Assembly (NCBI GenBank): GCA_029263395.1
Contig: JAJCXO010000014.1
Coordinates: 1-39,225, forward strand
From: Acidobacteriota bacterium
GTDB lineage: Bacteria > Acidobacteriota > Thermoanaerobaculia > Multivoradales > J023
Length of the DNA stretch: 39,225 nt
Reading direction: 5' to 3'
Shown here: piece by piece, positions 22,401 to 30,046 of the stretch
How positions within the stretch are numbered: the first letter of the stretch is position 1
How the letters are laid out: each line of letters starts with the position of its first letter
The notes under the pieces: model-generated
Told to the model about the DNA's origin: nothing
The model's database searches: none
What the model saw: only the letters and a program-made list of their open reading frames with translations
Position numbers and translations under genes: made by a program

Positions 22401-25400
22401 GGTGGGCGCTCACCGAGTCGATCAATACGCTCAACGGTGCCCGCACTCGATACGATTATCAAGTCACCAATATTCCCGCGATCTCCGGCGAAGACGTGAG
22501 CTTGCTGCAAGTCAAAGAGCAAGTGGATCCGGAAGGTGGCGTGACTCAGTTCCAGTGGGATACCGGCGCTCTGGGTAACCGTCAGCTAGCGACTCACAAA
22601 GTGATGGATCCGCGAGGTGAAGAGAGCACCTTTCGCATCAACAATGATGGCACCGTCCAGGGCACGGAGAATCCGCTCGGCCAAGCCGGCACTTTGGAGT
22701 GGGATAACGATGATTTAGTGGTGACTCAGCGCGTGGACGCCAACGGTGTCATCACCGACTCGACGCATGACGCCTATGGCAACCCGCTGACCGAAACGGT
22801 CACGGTTACCGACTTCGATGGCACCGAGCATGTCTACACCGTCACCAAGACCTATGTGCCGACCGACCAGCCGCCGTTCCTGCGCAACCTGCTTGCCAGC
22901 CGTACCGATCGTAACGGCAACACCACAACGTTCACCTATGACGAGCGGGGCAACTTGCTGTCGCAGAGTATTGACGTCACCGACGCCAACGGCGAGACGA
23001 CAACCGTCGCCACCCATCACACCTACGCTGCCAACGGCGATCGCCTGACCACCACCGATGCCAACGGTGGGGTCACCAGTTTCCGTTACAACGCCTACGG
23101 ATTGGTGGAGCAGGTGACCGACGCCTTGGGGAACATCACTTCCACGCGCTGGAATGAGCGTGGGTTGCCGGTCGAAGTCACCGACGCACTGGGCCGCACG
23201 ACCCTGATGAGCTACGACAACCTGGGGCGCCTGAAACGTCGTCAACATCCCGATGAAGGGGTCGAGCGGGTCGAATATTTTGACCTGCTGAATTTGAAAA
23301 TCGAGACCGATGCCCTGGGGCGGGACACGCGAACTACCTTTGATCTAGAAGGTCGAATCGTGTTGATCGAAAGTGCCGCTGGCACTCAGAAGGTTTTCGA
23401 ATACGACGAAGCTGGCAACAAAATCCTCGAGAGTCGGTGGTTCGGCGGCGCTACACCACGCGACGACATCGTGTACGAATACGACGCGGCCGGGCGCCTG
23501 ATCCAGCGCCGCGAGACCTTGGGGCGGGTGACCACCTACACCCATGACGCGGTGGGTAACGTCCTCAGCGAGCGGCTGATCAGTGAAGTCGTCACAGACG
23601 CATTTGCGCCACGGCTCATCGAAACCGACTACGACGAGTTGAATCGCCCGATCGTCGAGCGTCGCCAACTCGGCGACGGGTATGTAATCAGCCGCAGGAA
23701 GCTCGACGGTGAAGGCAATCGTTTGCTGGAGCTGGATCCATTAGACCGCACGCAAGTGGTCCAGTACGACGAGCTCAACCGGCCTATCCGCATCGATGAG
23801 TCGGCGCTGCGGGAACACCGCCGCTATTACGACGGCAACGGCAACCTGATTCGGACCGAGCTCGACGTCGGGGTAGACGGGGCGGGAGACGTCGTCACCC
23901 AAGCCCGGCACATGATCTACGACGTTGCAAACCGGATGGTTGCTGACGTCGATGCCGAGGGCCATGTGTTTGCCTTGGAGTATGACGCCGTCGGCAACGT
24001 GGCCCGTGAGGTCGACCGACGCGGCCACCTCACGAGCCATGCCTACGACAGCCGCAACCGACGGATCCAGACGACGGTTCACCTCGACCGGGTGACCACG
24101 CCCACCCGCAATGTGGTCACTGACATGCAGTACGACTTGGTCGGCAACCGTATTGGTGAGACGCTGGCCAATGGCAACGTGCTGACCTATGTCTACGACC
24201 CGCTCGATCGCTTGACCACTACCACAGACAGCTTGGGCACTGTTGCGGCCTTCGTTCTTGACGCCCGGGGTAACAAAGTCGAAGTCACCGACGCCAACGG
24301 CAACGTGACAGTCAACACCTTCGATGTCCTCGACCGGTTGACGTTCCAGAATCTGCCGGAAGACCGCGAAGTGTCGTACACCTACGATGTTGCTGGCAAC
24401 CCGATGACGCAGACCAATGCGCGCGGCCACATCACGAGCTTCGTCTACGACTCCCTCAATCGCCTTGTCGAGACGAGCGACGCGGAAGGTGAGGTCACCA
24501 CTACCGAGTACGACGCCGTTGGCAATCCGTTTCGCCAGACCGATCGCCGCGGCAGCGTCACCGATTTCGAATACGACGAGCTCAACCGGCTTGTGCTTCG
24601 AACGGATCCGGAAGTGGATGGCGAACGGTATTCCACAGCTTTCACCTACGACCCGGCGGACAACCTACTCACCGAGTTGGACCGTCGCGGCATCCTCACC
24701 GAATATCAATACGATCGCGAGAACCGTCGTACCCACACCACTCGTGCTGGCCTGCTGATCGGGCAAATCGAATACGACGAAGCTGGCAATATGGTCTCGG
24801 CGTTCGACGCCAACCGAAACCAGGTCTTTTTCGACTACGACGAACGCAATCTGCGCGTCGCCGAGCGCGAACCTCTGTCCAAGACGACCACTTTCGAGTT
24901 CGACGACATGGGCGACTTGGTGCGCAGCGTCGATCCGGAAGGGCGCACGGTCGAGCAAGTGCGCGACCTGCGTCGGCGCCTGCTGACCGCAACCCGGGGT
25001 GATGACGAGACCACCACCTACACCTACGATGGCAACGGTAACCGCACGTCGGTGTTGCGTCCCGAAGGTGGCGAATGGACCTATGAGTATGACGGCGCGG
25101 ATCGCCTGACCGCGGTAGTCAATCCAGAGTCCGATCGCAGCGAGTTGACCTACGACAAGAACAGCAACTTGGCGACGCAGACCGACGGTGAGCTCAACGT
25201 CACGAGTTACGACTACGACGTGCTCGATCGTCTGGCGCGGATGACCTACGCCGATGCAACGTTCGAGACCCGCAACTACGACGCGGAGAGCAACCTGAGT
25301 CAGGTGCAGGACCCCAACGGGCAAGTTGCCACGTTCACCTACGACGCCCTAAATCGCGAGACGCGGCGGGAGTACCGGGAAAGCGACACGACCCCGGACT

Positions 25401-27769
25401 TCGCCCAAGCGGTGACGTCGAGTTGGGATCGCAACAACAACCTGATCGGGGTCGTCGAGTCGACGCGGGATGGCGCCGATCAACCGACTACCCGCACCTA
25501 CGACGACTTTGATCGTCTCGAGTCGACCACCGACCGGTGGGGCAACACCCTGGTCTACACCTACGACGCCAACGGTAATCGCACTCGCCTGACCGATCCC
25601 AACGGGCTGATTACGACCTACACCTACGACGCCTTGAACCGGGTCGACAGCGTCCTGATTCCAGGGGCTGGCTCCACCCAATTCGACTACTTCAAGAACA
25701 ATTTCCTAGAGAAGGTTGCTTACCCCAACGGTACAACTTCCGAGCACACCTATGACAGCTCGAACCGTGTCACACGGATCGACAACCTCCACAACACCGC
25801 CGCCGAGGTGTCGAGCTTTGTGTACAGCTATGACCGCAACGGCAACCGCACCCAACAGATCGAAACCCACAGCAGTCTCCCCGCCGAGACTACAACCTAC
25901 ACCTTCGATGGCGCGGATCGCCTGCACCAAGTCACCTACCCGGACAAGATCACCACCACATCCTACGACGCGGCTGGTAACCGAGCCACCGAAGTTGCGA
26001 CCGACGTTGCCGGGGTGACCACCTTGGTCGACAAGACTTACGTCTACAACAGCCGCAACCAGCTCACCGAAGTCAGTAACGCGCTCGATCCTGCCGCCAG
26101 TGTCACCTATAGCTACGATGCCAACGGCAACCAGATCACCCGCGCTACCGGTATTGGGTCGACCCACTTCACCTTCGACATCCGCAATCGCCTGGCTGTC
26201 GTCGATCAAGGGTCGGGTCCGATTGGTACTTACAGCTACAACTTCCTGGGTCTGCGGGTCGCCAAACAAACCGCCGCGGATGGGGAAGAGCAGTACGTCT
26301 ATGACGACCAGAGTGTGCTGGTACGCACCAGCGATAGCGGTCGCACGACCAAGTACGACTATGGCCCCAGTCGTCTCATCTCGGTGGATGACTCTATCGA
26401 TGCCCGAGCCTACTACCTGCATGATGCCCTAGGCTCGGTGACCGACATGACCACGCCGATCGGCGGCATCCTCGGACGCTACCAGTGGGACGCCTGGGGC
26501 AATAGTCGCGGTCAGGTGGCGAATGGCACCAATCCATTCGGCTTCACCGGTCATGAACATGACGACGAAACCGGCCTGATTTATGCCAAGGCGCGGTTCT
26601 ACGATCCCGAAGTGGGACGTTTCCTCAGCCACGATCCGGCATTCGGAGAGTCGAGCAATCCGCCGAGTCTGCATCGCTACCTCTATGCGTTTCAAAACCC
26701 AACCGTGTACGTGGATCCAGATGGCAGGACCAATGCCATTGTTGGCCTGATCGAAGAAGCGGAAGAGCTTCAGGAAGAGCTGGACCTCAGCGTCGATGAG
26801 AACTCGACCGACGAGGAGCTCGTCAAGACGAGCATCACCCGAGGTTTGATTGGAGCGGGTGAGAACGTGCTGCGGGTCTTCAACTTTGTGGTCAACACGA
26901 TCGCGGTAAACGCCACACCGGACAGCAAGGTGGGGCAGGAAGCGCAAGCTGAATTTGATCAGGCGAAGGCTCAGGTTGTAGCAGCAGTAAATGATGTCGC
27001 CGTGTATGCGGCCGAAGACCCGGTCGGTTTCGTCACGCTGGAGATACCTAGAGAAGAGGTGAAGCGCGTCGCGATGCAGGGGCTGGAGACGGTCGTTAAG
27101 GCTTCCGCCGGAGACAAGAACGCCCAAGGCGATATCATTGCGATGGCCACCGAACTGGCGTCGGAAGTGGCGGTTGCTGAAGCCACCGCGTTTTCGAGAG
27201 CTGGCAAAGTCATTGAAGTGCTGGATGATGCGGTGCCCGATTTGCCACGCGGGCCGCCCCGGTCACCAGGGCCTTCAGCTCCTAAAGCTCCGGATACACC
27301 TGACGTTGCCACCGGGCCGACAGGGGCAACGCTCCCACCGGGGATCCGGTCCTATCTGCGAGACGTCGAGGCCAAAACCGGCGTAAGGATCCACGAGTCT
27401 CAAAAAGGACCACTGAAAGAAGCTTTGAGGGAAGAGAGCTTTGGCCCGATGTCTCCTACAGACGTTGCACGTCATCGCCGAGCTTTCAACCGGGTTAAAA
27501 ACGATCTCATCGAAGAGTGGGAGGCCAATACTGGGCAGACTTGGCCCCGCTACACGGAGGATCTGCCAACAAAGGCTGGTGACGGCTTCAGCCGATATGC
27601 TGGTGATCCCTATGATGCTCACCACATCATCGAGAATCAGATTGGCGGGCCTGCGGAATGGTGGAATATCCATCCCGCAAGATTCCCGGATCAGCATCAG
27701 GGTGGCATCCATGGCGCCGGTAGTCCGCTGAGAACGTTGCTCGAAACGATTGCCGAATCTGACAACTGA
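16442..27769 (+). CDS. RHS/YD-repeat polymorphic toxin with C-terminal HNH-type nuclease
   Basis: This is a 3,775-residue protein with a Sec signal peptide (basic MRRR, a hydrophobic stretch and a possible cleavage after VVATAQ). A helical region spans about 35-200. A transglutaminase-like domain (265-415) has D313, L384 and A412 where Cys, His and Asp are expected, so it should be inactive. A Big_1-like Ig domain (880-960), a DUF11-like domain (1170-1270) and a Cys-rich segment (1380-1436) follow. A DUF6531-type RHS entry (1758-1840, LSRTYVSG and GPGWSHNW) leads into dozens of YDxxGN repeats (1870-3300), which in known RHS proteins form a beta-cocoon. The RHS core ends at D3425-PDG-3428. The tip after it ends in a DAHHII...HQGGIH nuclease motif. 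No PAAR, VgrG-binding or TcC-like N-terminus was seen, so delivery differs from T6SS RHS effectors. A SUKH immunity gene follows 46 nt downstream. Confidence 0.93.
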   Translation: MRRRLVLWFMLSLAAVVVATAQTRPSEVVASEAADSAIEAQAELPVMAREILAGWSERRDMTEQVAAYAARRLAQTTRRARVPREQAPAELAAALEGLSGAAGRITKELATDEAAVSGLAIAEVQTAFATFKVQDLLARDEFEMTAARLALLEVDGEILNRFEVARQAYLEASDGLHRVFANPLNSGFGGSRELVLSAATEAVAILDPTPAPITALRSSLLPYRRQTLPPRDPVFGPTIVPSYLDASGVGSVAADLAPTPEAPLAEEILLKAEELGYDYVRIFEFVRNQIELEWYVGSQKGALGALRQGSGNDVDQASLLVALFRASALPSRYVHGVVELSMEYFDTQLGLTDATRVAEFLASAGLARAPVIRGGGVSAFQVELTWVSAYLPYTNYRGAVVDFSGKTWLPLAPALQGVERTSASGVLTAMGFDSNQFLADYLSAPQAVNPLATLRAAVEQYLSETGSGSYEDQLATRTSKVVRYGILPSSLPVPVTAITAERAALDVSQRVSVKLVARSGTGAGAPVIFEHDMPLADILGQRLTLSYLPATADDHQVVNAWGGLERVPAYLVRLRPQLRIGGRREAVGEGSLPMAVGHRLEVEVTGPFGSETTAQTFTAGSYHALAIGAQRFTEHLVADDPEDEEILGANLLSGIAFNFGASWDAGEQELARLMDVAVARPLPAIVIASNAVEARVILGLPHRLEWQGVTLDAALRVAEPVGRAEAEVAKDWMRLSALHGSALEHRIFEQQFLVDSLSADKALGLARARGIEVLTLDAGNIGTLLPTLQHPQPVRSAVADWVGQGMVVEIPVLQLALNAWVGSAWRVEDPVSGAGGYFLAGALAGGATTEAPENWLLDFVVDALAHLRSEPNEDPLAGVEVLKIPGGDFQIGTVGEAFPLELTVQVLDTLGRPVLGANVTFRSLAGNGKIGPQRDTTTTVQTDAGGFASVELVAGTRVLDNLIQVRRHPDDEKDTWALKHLVTATVEAEIGQLSINRPFEAIGYPGIAVSMLRTDTAETIFDDENIGFWSDSMRIEVADEYGNGVSNAEVEATALDPILGLVPFETCTDDGAGASGLLFFDALPEDDGSFRGCASTYPTREECGEPTFRVKTEASGKAVVGVIMGDSVLAVYPARVELRQVDLGITIEEPDDPIVIPPEPENPDAPAPEPVMVSYKVEVTNRGTHDAEDVRVEVTMDFPDEVEIESVEADRGSWTDPDWTIGSLGNGASTTLTINLLVPHDTPPGSQVLSVLAQASAPGDPLVNVGDDRVFEDTSVEVDEEAADRPSGAVGDGPPAAVSRDGGLPPLDLTETPKALVEIDPLEFEYSIRFLAEPFTLPPRCFPFRGRLVRTRGFVTHAATRIEEDYPLPIELIHLTSDPTDCVTAQFHSCVPTDVGDACRDACVVSNVDCEYCVEGGEGCEFVALLRDCAENLWTFRRSEIVLEASQFSITNDGLASAPERAPDGVSALGIMTAGAVPGIHEVGFDGTAIFRELKPNQETGELEVQLQTFPPWSVRPVIQNIALESIGTFHGIEPTIESVDPELVELTEGGVTASETTFAYRILPPDYEANLVVVDIEADGDFVIDLLGTETSDEGEGVLPEGSRLDAGKEHTARLLVNPGSSVEVSSDPVAVPLEGQIIRRVDDPYVLSQDTDLAVEGFCNEATPFDFYLNRPADVSLWFQRINDVSAGIMLDGEQLFAFEDQRFEEGEHRHLMKLEDLPPGDYRGFLRAVDEQGTEMEEFLALAEHGVTDHRRVGQSTLKGVNLWRGNLTFGRRDLFFPARGRPLELSRTYVSGGSAGDLVGTLGPGWSHNWQSRVEVTPCGEAVVTGGEGSGLRFADDGEGGLQSMTGSHASLVANPAGESYDFFTPGGHQYRYEPVAEGRWDLSQVSDPNGNITTLAYSGLGDDRLLRRVTDASGRSLEFFYEERNFALWEGPVLVRVEAPEGLEVRFDYDAYGNLISAEREGGIQKETYSYESVPDWAFEARWALTESINTLNGARTRYDYQVTNIPAISGEDVSLLQVKEQVDPEGGVTQFQWDTGALGNRQLATHKVMDPRGEESTFRINNDGTVQGTENPLGQAGTLEWDNDDLVVTQRVDANGVITDSTHDAYGNPLTETVTVTDFDGTEHVYTVTKTYVPTDQPPFLRNLLASRTDRNGNTTTFTYDERGNLLSQSIDVTDANGETTTVATHHTYAANGDRLTTTDANGGVTSFRYNAYGLVEQVTDALGNITSTRWNERGLPVEVTDALGRTTLMSYDNLGRLKRRQHPDEGVERVEYFDLLNLKIETDALGRDTRTTFDLEGRIVLIESAAGTQKVFEYDEAGNKILESRWFGGATPRDDIVYEYDAAGRLIQRRETLGRVTTYTHDAVGNVLSERLISEVVTDAFAPRLIETDYDELNRPIVERRQLGDGYVISRRKLDGEGNRLLELDPLDRTQVVQYDELNRPIRIDESALREHRRYYDGNGNLIRTELDVGVDGAGDVVTQARHMIYDVANRMVADVDAEGHVFALEYDAVGNVAREVDRRGHLTSHAYDSRNRRIQTTVHLDRVTTPTRNVVTDMQYDLVGNRIGETLANGNVLTYVYDPLDRLTTTTDSLGTVAAFVLDARGNKVEVTDANGNVTVNTFDVLDRLTFQNLPEDREVSYTYDVAGNPMTQTNARGHITSFVYDSLNRLVETSDAEGEVTTTEYDAVGNPFRQTDRRGSVTDFEYDELNRLVLRTDPEVDGERYSTAFTYDPADNLLTELDRRGILTEYQYDRENRRTHTTRAGLLIGQIEYDEAGNMVSAFDANRNQVFFDYDERNLRVAEREPLSKTTTFEFDDMGDLVRSVDPEGRTVEQVRDLRRRLLTATRGDDETTTYTYDGNGNRTSVLRPEGGEWTYEYDGADRLTAVVNPESDRSELTYDKNSNLATQTDGELNVTSYDYDVLDRLARMTYADATFETRNYDAESNLSQVQDPNGQVATFTYDALNRETRREYRESDTTPDFAQAVTSSWDRNNNLIGVVESTRDGADQPTTRTYDDFDRLESTTDRWGNTLVYTYDANGNRTRLTDPNGLITTYTYDALNRVDSVLIPGAGSTQFDYFKNNFLEKVAYPNGTTSEHTYDSSNRVTRIDNLHNTAAEVSSFVYSYDRNGNRTQQIETHSSLPAETTTYTFDGADRLHQVTYPDKITTTSYDAAGNRATEVATDVAGVTTLVDKTYVYNSRNQLTEVSNALDPAASVTYSYDANGNQITRATGIGSTHFTFDIRNRLAVVDQGSGPIGTYSYNFLGLRVAKQTAADGEEQYVYDDQSVLVRTSDSGRTTKYDYGPSRLISVDDSIDARAYYLHDALGSVTDMTTPIGGILGRYQWDAWGNSRGQVANGTNPFGFTGHEHDDETGLIYAKARFYDPEVGRFLSHDPAFGESSNPPSLHRYLYAFQNPTVYVDPDGRTNAIVGLIEEAEELQEELDLSVDENSTDEELVKTSITRGLIGAGENVLRVFNFVVNTIAVNATPDSKVGQEAQAEFDQAKAQVVAAVNDVAVYAAEDPVGFVTLEIPREEVKRVAMQGLETVVKASAGDKNAQGDIIAMATELASEVAVAEATAFSRAGKVIEVLDDAVPDLPRGPPRSPGPSAPKAPDTPDVATGPTGATLPPGIRSYLRDVEAKTGVRIHESQKGPLKEALREESFGPMSPTDVARHRRAFNRVKNDLIEEWEANTGQTWPRYTEDLPTKAGDGFSRYAGDPYDAHHIIENQIGGPAEWWNIHPARFPDQHQGGIHGAGSPLRTLLETIAESDN
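26726..27766 (+). other. RHS variable tip: linker plus HNH/endonuclease VII-like toxin domain
   Basis: The region follows the DPDG end of the RHS core, where such proteins self-cleave and the toxin begins. It starts with a helical segment (residues 3430-3600) that may be a pretoxin or translocation region, followed by a Pro-rich linker at about 3605-3645. The last 130 residues contain FNRVKNDLIEEWE and D3725-A-H3727-H3728-I-I, then N3742, H3744, H3752 and H3757. This spacing matches treble-clef HNH/WHH-type nucleases found in polymorphic toxins. Base composition looks less GC-rich by eye than the RHS core, as expected for a recombining tip. The nuclease call rests on the motif alone; the DNA or RNA target is unknown. 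Confidence 0.7.
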
Positions 27770-27802
27770 AGCTCTTTTTCCGCCACCCAACGATAACCAT
27801 CC

Positions 27803-27807
27803 GGAGG
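27803..27807 (+). promoter_or_regulatory. Ribosome binding site deciding the SUKH start
   Basis: GGAGG lies 8 nt before a GTG codon at 27816. This site favours the GTG over the in-frame TTG at 27750, which would lie inside the toxin coding sequence and has no comparable site. Confidence 0.65.
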
Positions 27808-27815
27808 TTGACCCA

Positions 27816-28283
27816 GTGTTCGAAATGCTCTCTGACTATTTTGTGAAGGAAGGCTCGCAACGAGGTCCCAACGCGTTCTGGAACCTCGAGGAATCGCTGA
27901 TAACACGGGCGGAAGACCGGGCGGGTTTTCGATTTCCTGAACAGCTCAGGAGCCTTCTGGTTGAGGCAGGCTCAGGCACCATCAAAGCGCCGCAGGGGCA
28001 AGAACGAGAGTTCACCCGTTCGAACTTCTTGAACCGTTTTCTCGGGCCGTCAGAGATGGTTGATCTCTACCTTGGAGAACCTACCGAATCGGCTCCAGAA
28101 GAAGGATTTGACGCCGGCGAGTTACCGTTTTTCGAGGTCGGCGACCAGGAGTACTTTGTGCTGCGTCCAGGCTCAGACGAGCCCGACGCTGTGCATATGG
28201 CGTTTGGTGGATTGGTTGCCCCCGACGTCCTGAGCTTCGTAAACCGGCTGTTAGAGGATCCTAGTTTCTACTTGAGCCTGTAG
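27816..28283 (+). CDS. SUKH (SMI1/KNR4-like) immunity protein
   Basis: A 155-residue cytoplasmic protein, predicted to bind and neutralise the nuclease tip of the RHS protein encoded immediately upstream. It shows the SUKH pattern: a helix with ITRAEDRAGFRFPEQLRSLL (the FPxxLRxLL core), a Gly-rich turn after it, a central ELPFFEVGDQEYFVLRPG strand pair, and a C-terminal FVNRLLEDPSFYLSL helix. The length is normal for the superfamily. The GTG start is chosen on the GGAGG site; starting at the upstream TTG would add 22 residues and overlap the toxin. A shortened copy of this gene lies about 1.4 kb downstream. The family call is by pattern and context, with no profile search. Confidence 0.78.
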   Translation: MFEMLSDYFVKEGSQRGPNAFWNLEESLITRAEDRAGFRFPEQLRSLLVEAGSGTIKAPQGQEREFTRSNFLNRFLGPSEMVDLYLGEPTESAPEEGFDAGELPFFEVGDQEYFVLRPGSDEPDAVHMAFGGLVAPDVLSFVNRLLEDPSFYLSL

Positions 28284-28295
28284 GGGAGCCTGGGT

Positions 28296-29155
28296 TTGGC
28301 TTCGAAGGTTCTATACGCCTGTGATCAGCAGTTCGGCGCGGCCTACAAAGCCCTTGGAGTCCCGGCTCCAGTGCGCGAGGTGGTGCACGGCGTGTCTCCC
28401 ATCGGGTACGAAAAGCAGATCCCGGCATTGCTCCCGCCAGTGGCCATTCCGCTGTGGAGCACCCTCAGTGGAGTGGTGATCTGTGAGTGGCGGCATTGGT
28501 TCAACGAGCGCAAGCCCGTGATCGTCCGCTTTTATCCAGAGTCAGGCCTGGCCGTCGAGTGGGCTCGGTCCTACGAACAGTTCGGCTATTTGATTCTGCA
28601 GAACGTCCTGGAATCCCAAGCTGAGCTGTCGCCGGAAGTTGAAGAAGTTGCCGGACATCTCGGCATTGCGGATTTGAATGCTGTCTTCGCGATGTGGGAA
28701 AAGCTTGGCGACCACAGTTCTGCGTTCGTGACCCATGAGAGTTTTGTCGAAGATTTGCCACAGTCCTGTTTTGACGAGGATATGAGTGGCTATCGCGGAG
28801 ATTTTCCGGTGTTCACTGCCACGGCCGGCGCACCCCTCGACTCGACGTGTTCCTTCGAAGTGCACCGTCGGTTCAGCGCTGGCATGCCTGTTCTCGACGT
28901 CAGAGACCGTGTGAGGGGCACCGAAGACGCTCCCCCTTGGCTGACACCAGCGCCAACCAGCGCGAGGTGTTCTACCCGTTGCTCTCAGATGGCAACCTGG
29001 CGGGCGCCTGGATGAGTCTTTGCTCTAGCGGTTGGGAGTTTGGGGAAGCCAAGCAGGCAGCCTCAGAGCTGTCCGCTCGAGTCGAGGATCTTGCTTTCGA
29101 GATCCTGATGACCACCTGGAGATCGTTGCCCTTTCCAGAGGACACCCGATATTGA
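28296..29155 (+). pseudogene. Frameshifted hypothetical gene, possible second immunity protein
   Basis: The likely start is the TTG at 28296, 12 nt after the SUKH stop, with GGGGAG (28283-28288) 7 nt before it. The first frame runs to 29015 but loses sense after EDAPPW. From about 28935 a different frame continues sensibly (LADTSANQREVFYPLL) to a TGA at 29153-29155. Adding one C to the CCCCC run at about 28932-28936 would rejoin the frames into a protein of about 286 residues. I do not recognise the family. It looks soluble, with an aromatic-rich middle (WSTLSGVVICEWRHWF) and an acidic C-terminal half. Its position directly after a SUKH gene suggests an orphan or accessory immunity protein. 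The shift may be a real mutation or an assembly error. A second copy of its 3' end lies at 30580-30718, about 90 % identical by eye. Confidence 0.6.
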
Positions 29156-29223
29156 TGCGGGGCATTGGGGTGAAGGAGCTCGGCTTCGAATCCTTCTAGT
29201 CAAGGCTACCGGCGGTTGACCGA

Positions 29224-29326
29224 GTGTTCGAAATTCTTTCTGAATATTCTGTGAAAGAAGGCTCGCAACGTCCTGAGCTTCGTGAATCGCATGCTGGAAG
29301 ACCCTCGCTTCTATTTGAGTCTGTAA
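29224..29326 (+). pseudogene. SUKH immunity gene copy with 365-bp internal deletion
   Basis: The first 47 nt match the 5' end of the SUKH gene at 27816, including the GTG start; the match extends a few bases upstream into its Shine-Dalgarno area (GGAGG is GGCGG here). The last 56 nt match its 3' end including the stop. Everything between, equivalent to 27863-28227, is missing. The break point lies at a shared ACG trinucleotide, as in microhomology-driven deletion. Because 365 is not a multiple of three, the two ends are out of frame and no immunity protein can be made. The bases have diverged at many positions, so it is an older paralog and not a recent misassembly of the intact gene. Confidence 0.85.
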
Positions 29327-29468
29327 CGGGCCTGGACGGGCTCGAGTCGAGCGGGTGAAGTTGCCAAACCCATAAGCTATAGGCATCTCCGGATGCATGA
29401 GTGCCAGGTCGGTCCCGGGCTGACTTCGAAATGCCCGAGGTCACAAACATCGAGGAGTTCTAAAAGAG

Positions 29469-29768
29469 ATGGCTGATTTGAATCTCCTCCTCGAGTGGTT
29501 GACTCTTGCAAGAGGTCAGTTGGAAGCGGCAGGATATGAATGTCGAATCCAAGATCGGGATCAATCAAGAACCTGTACTGCCGTGGATCTGGATGGTTGT
29601 CGGTTCGTTGGTACAGTGGTTCATTGGCCTCCAGACCAGTTCGAGTTTCAGTTCAACTCCTGCGGCTCAGGCGAAGTTGTAGCGTTGGAGGCGGCGAACT
29701 TTTCCAACACGGCGGGTCTGCAAGGGTATGTTGAGAATCTGTTGCGGCAAATCGATGGGTTGGATTGA
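29469..29768 (+). CDS. Small TriTu-like putative immunity protein
   Basis: A 99-residue acidic soluble protein with no signal peptide. An ATG start lies 11 nt after GAGGAG (29452-29457). An N-terminal helix (LLLEWLTLARGQLEAAGYEC) is followed by strands (CTAVDLDGCRFVGTVVHWPP, FEFQFNSCGSGEVVAL) and a C-terminal helix (LQGYVENLLRQIDGL). This order and size resemble the TriTu family of polymorphic-toxin immunity proteins as I remember it; that family name is a tentative match. The gene has no toxin next to it, so it is best read as an orphan immunity gene kept after its cognate toxin tip was lost, possibly protecting against sibling strains. It appears intact, with base use like its neighbours. 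Confidence 0.6.
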   Translation: MADLNLLLEWLTLARGQLEAAGYECRIQDRDQSRTCTAVDLDGCRFVGTVVHWPPDQFEFQFNSCGSGEVVALEAANFSNTAGLQGYVENLLRQIDGLD

Positions 29769-30046
29769 CATCCTGTCCCAAGGGGTGCAAAGGACAGCGA
29801 TCGTTTGTTCCCGAGTTTAACGGACGCCGAATTGGATTCAGCCATAGATGGTTCTTGGTTCATTGGTGTTCTCCGGCGCTCAGCTTGTCTGTCTCACAAG
29901 TCAGTGGGAAACGTTCGATGATTTTTTTCGACTATCGCAATGAAGGCGAACCAAGCGTTGTTTACCAAGAAGACGACGATTCGAGCCTTTCGCGAGTGGC
30001 AGACTCTTTCGATCAATTCCTGGAAGGATTCGTTGAGGAGTTGTGA
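29765..30046 (+). pseudogene. C-terminal fragment of a second SUKH-type immunity gene
   Basis: The convincing part is the last 40 or so residues: SMIFFDYRNEGEPSVVYQED followed by ADSFDQFLEGFVEEL and a stop. The FFDYR...PSVVY...ADSFxxFLEG pattern is typical of the final strands and helix of SMI1/KNR4 proteins. The sequence upstream in the same frame does not look like a SUKH N-terminus. Its only start options are a TTG overlapping the previous stop and an ATG at 29918 just before a T7 run. I read it as the remnant of a different SUKH gene, not a copy of the one at 27816, because the C-termini differ. A short expressed ORF cannot be excluded. Confidence 0.55.

Noticed and set aside
27750-27815. 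TTG start for the SUKH gene inside the toxin gene
   Set aside because: The GTG at 27816 has a strong GGAGG site, and the homologous deleted copy preserves the GTG.
29330-29400. Terminator after the deleted SUKH copy
   Set aside because: Only short dyads (GCTCGA/TCGAGC and GCATC/GATGC) with no T-run were seen.
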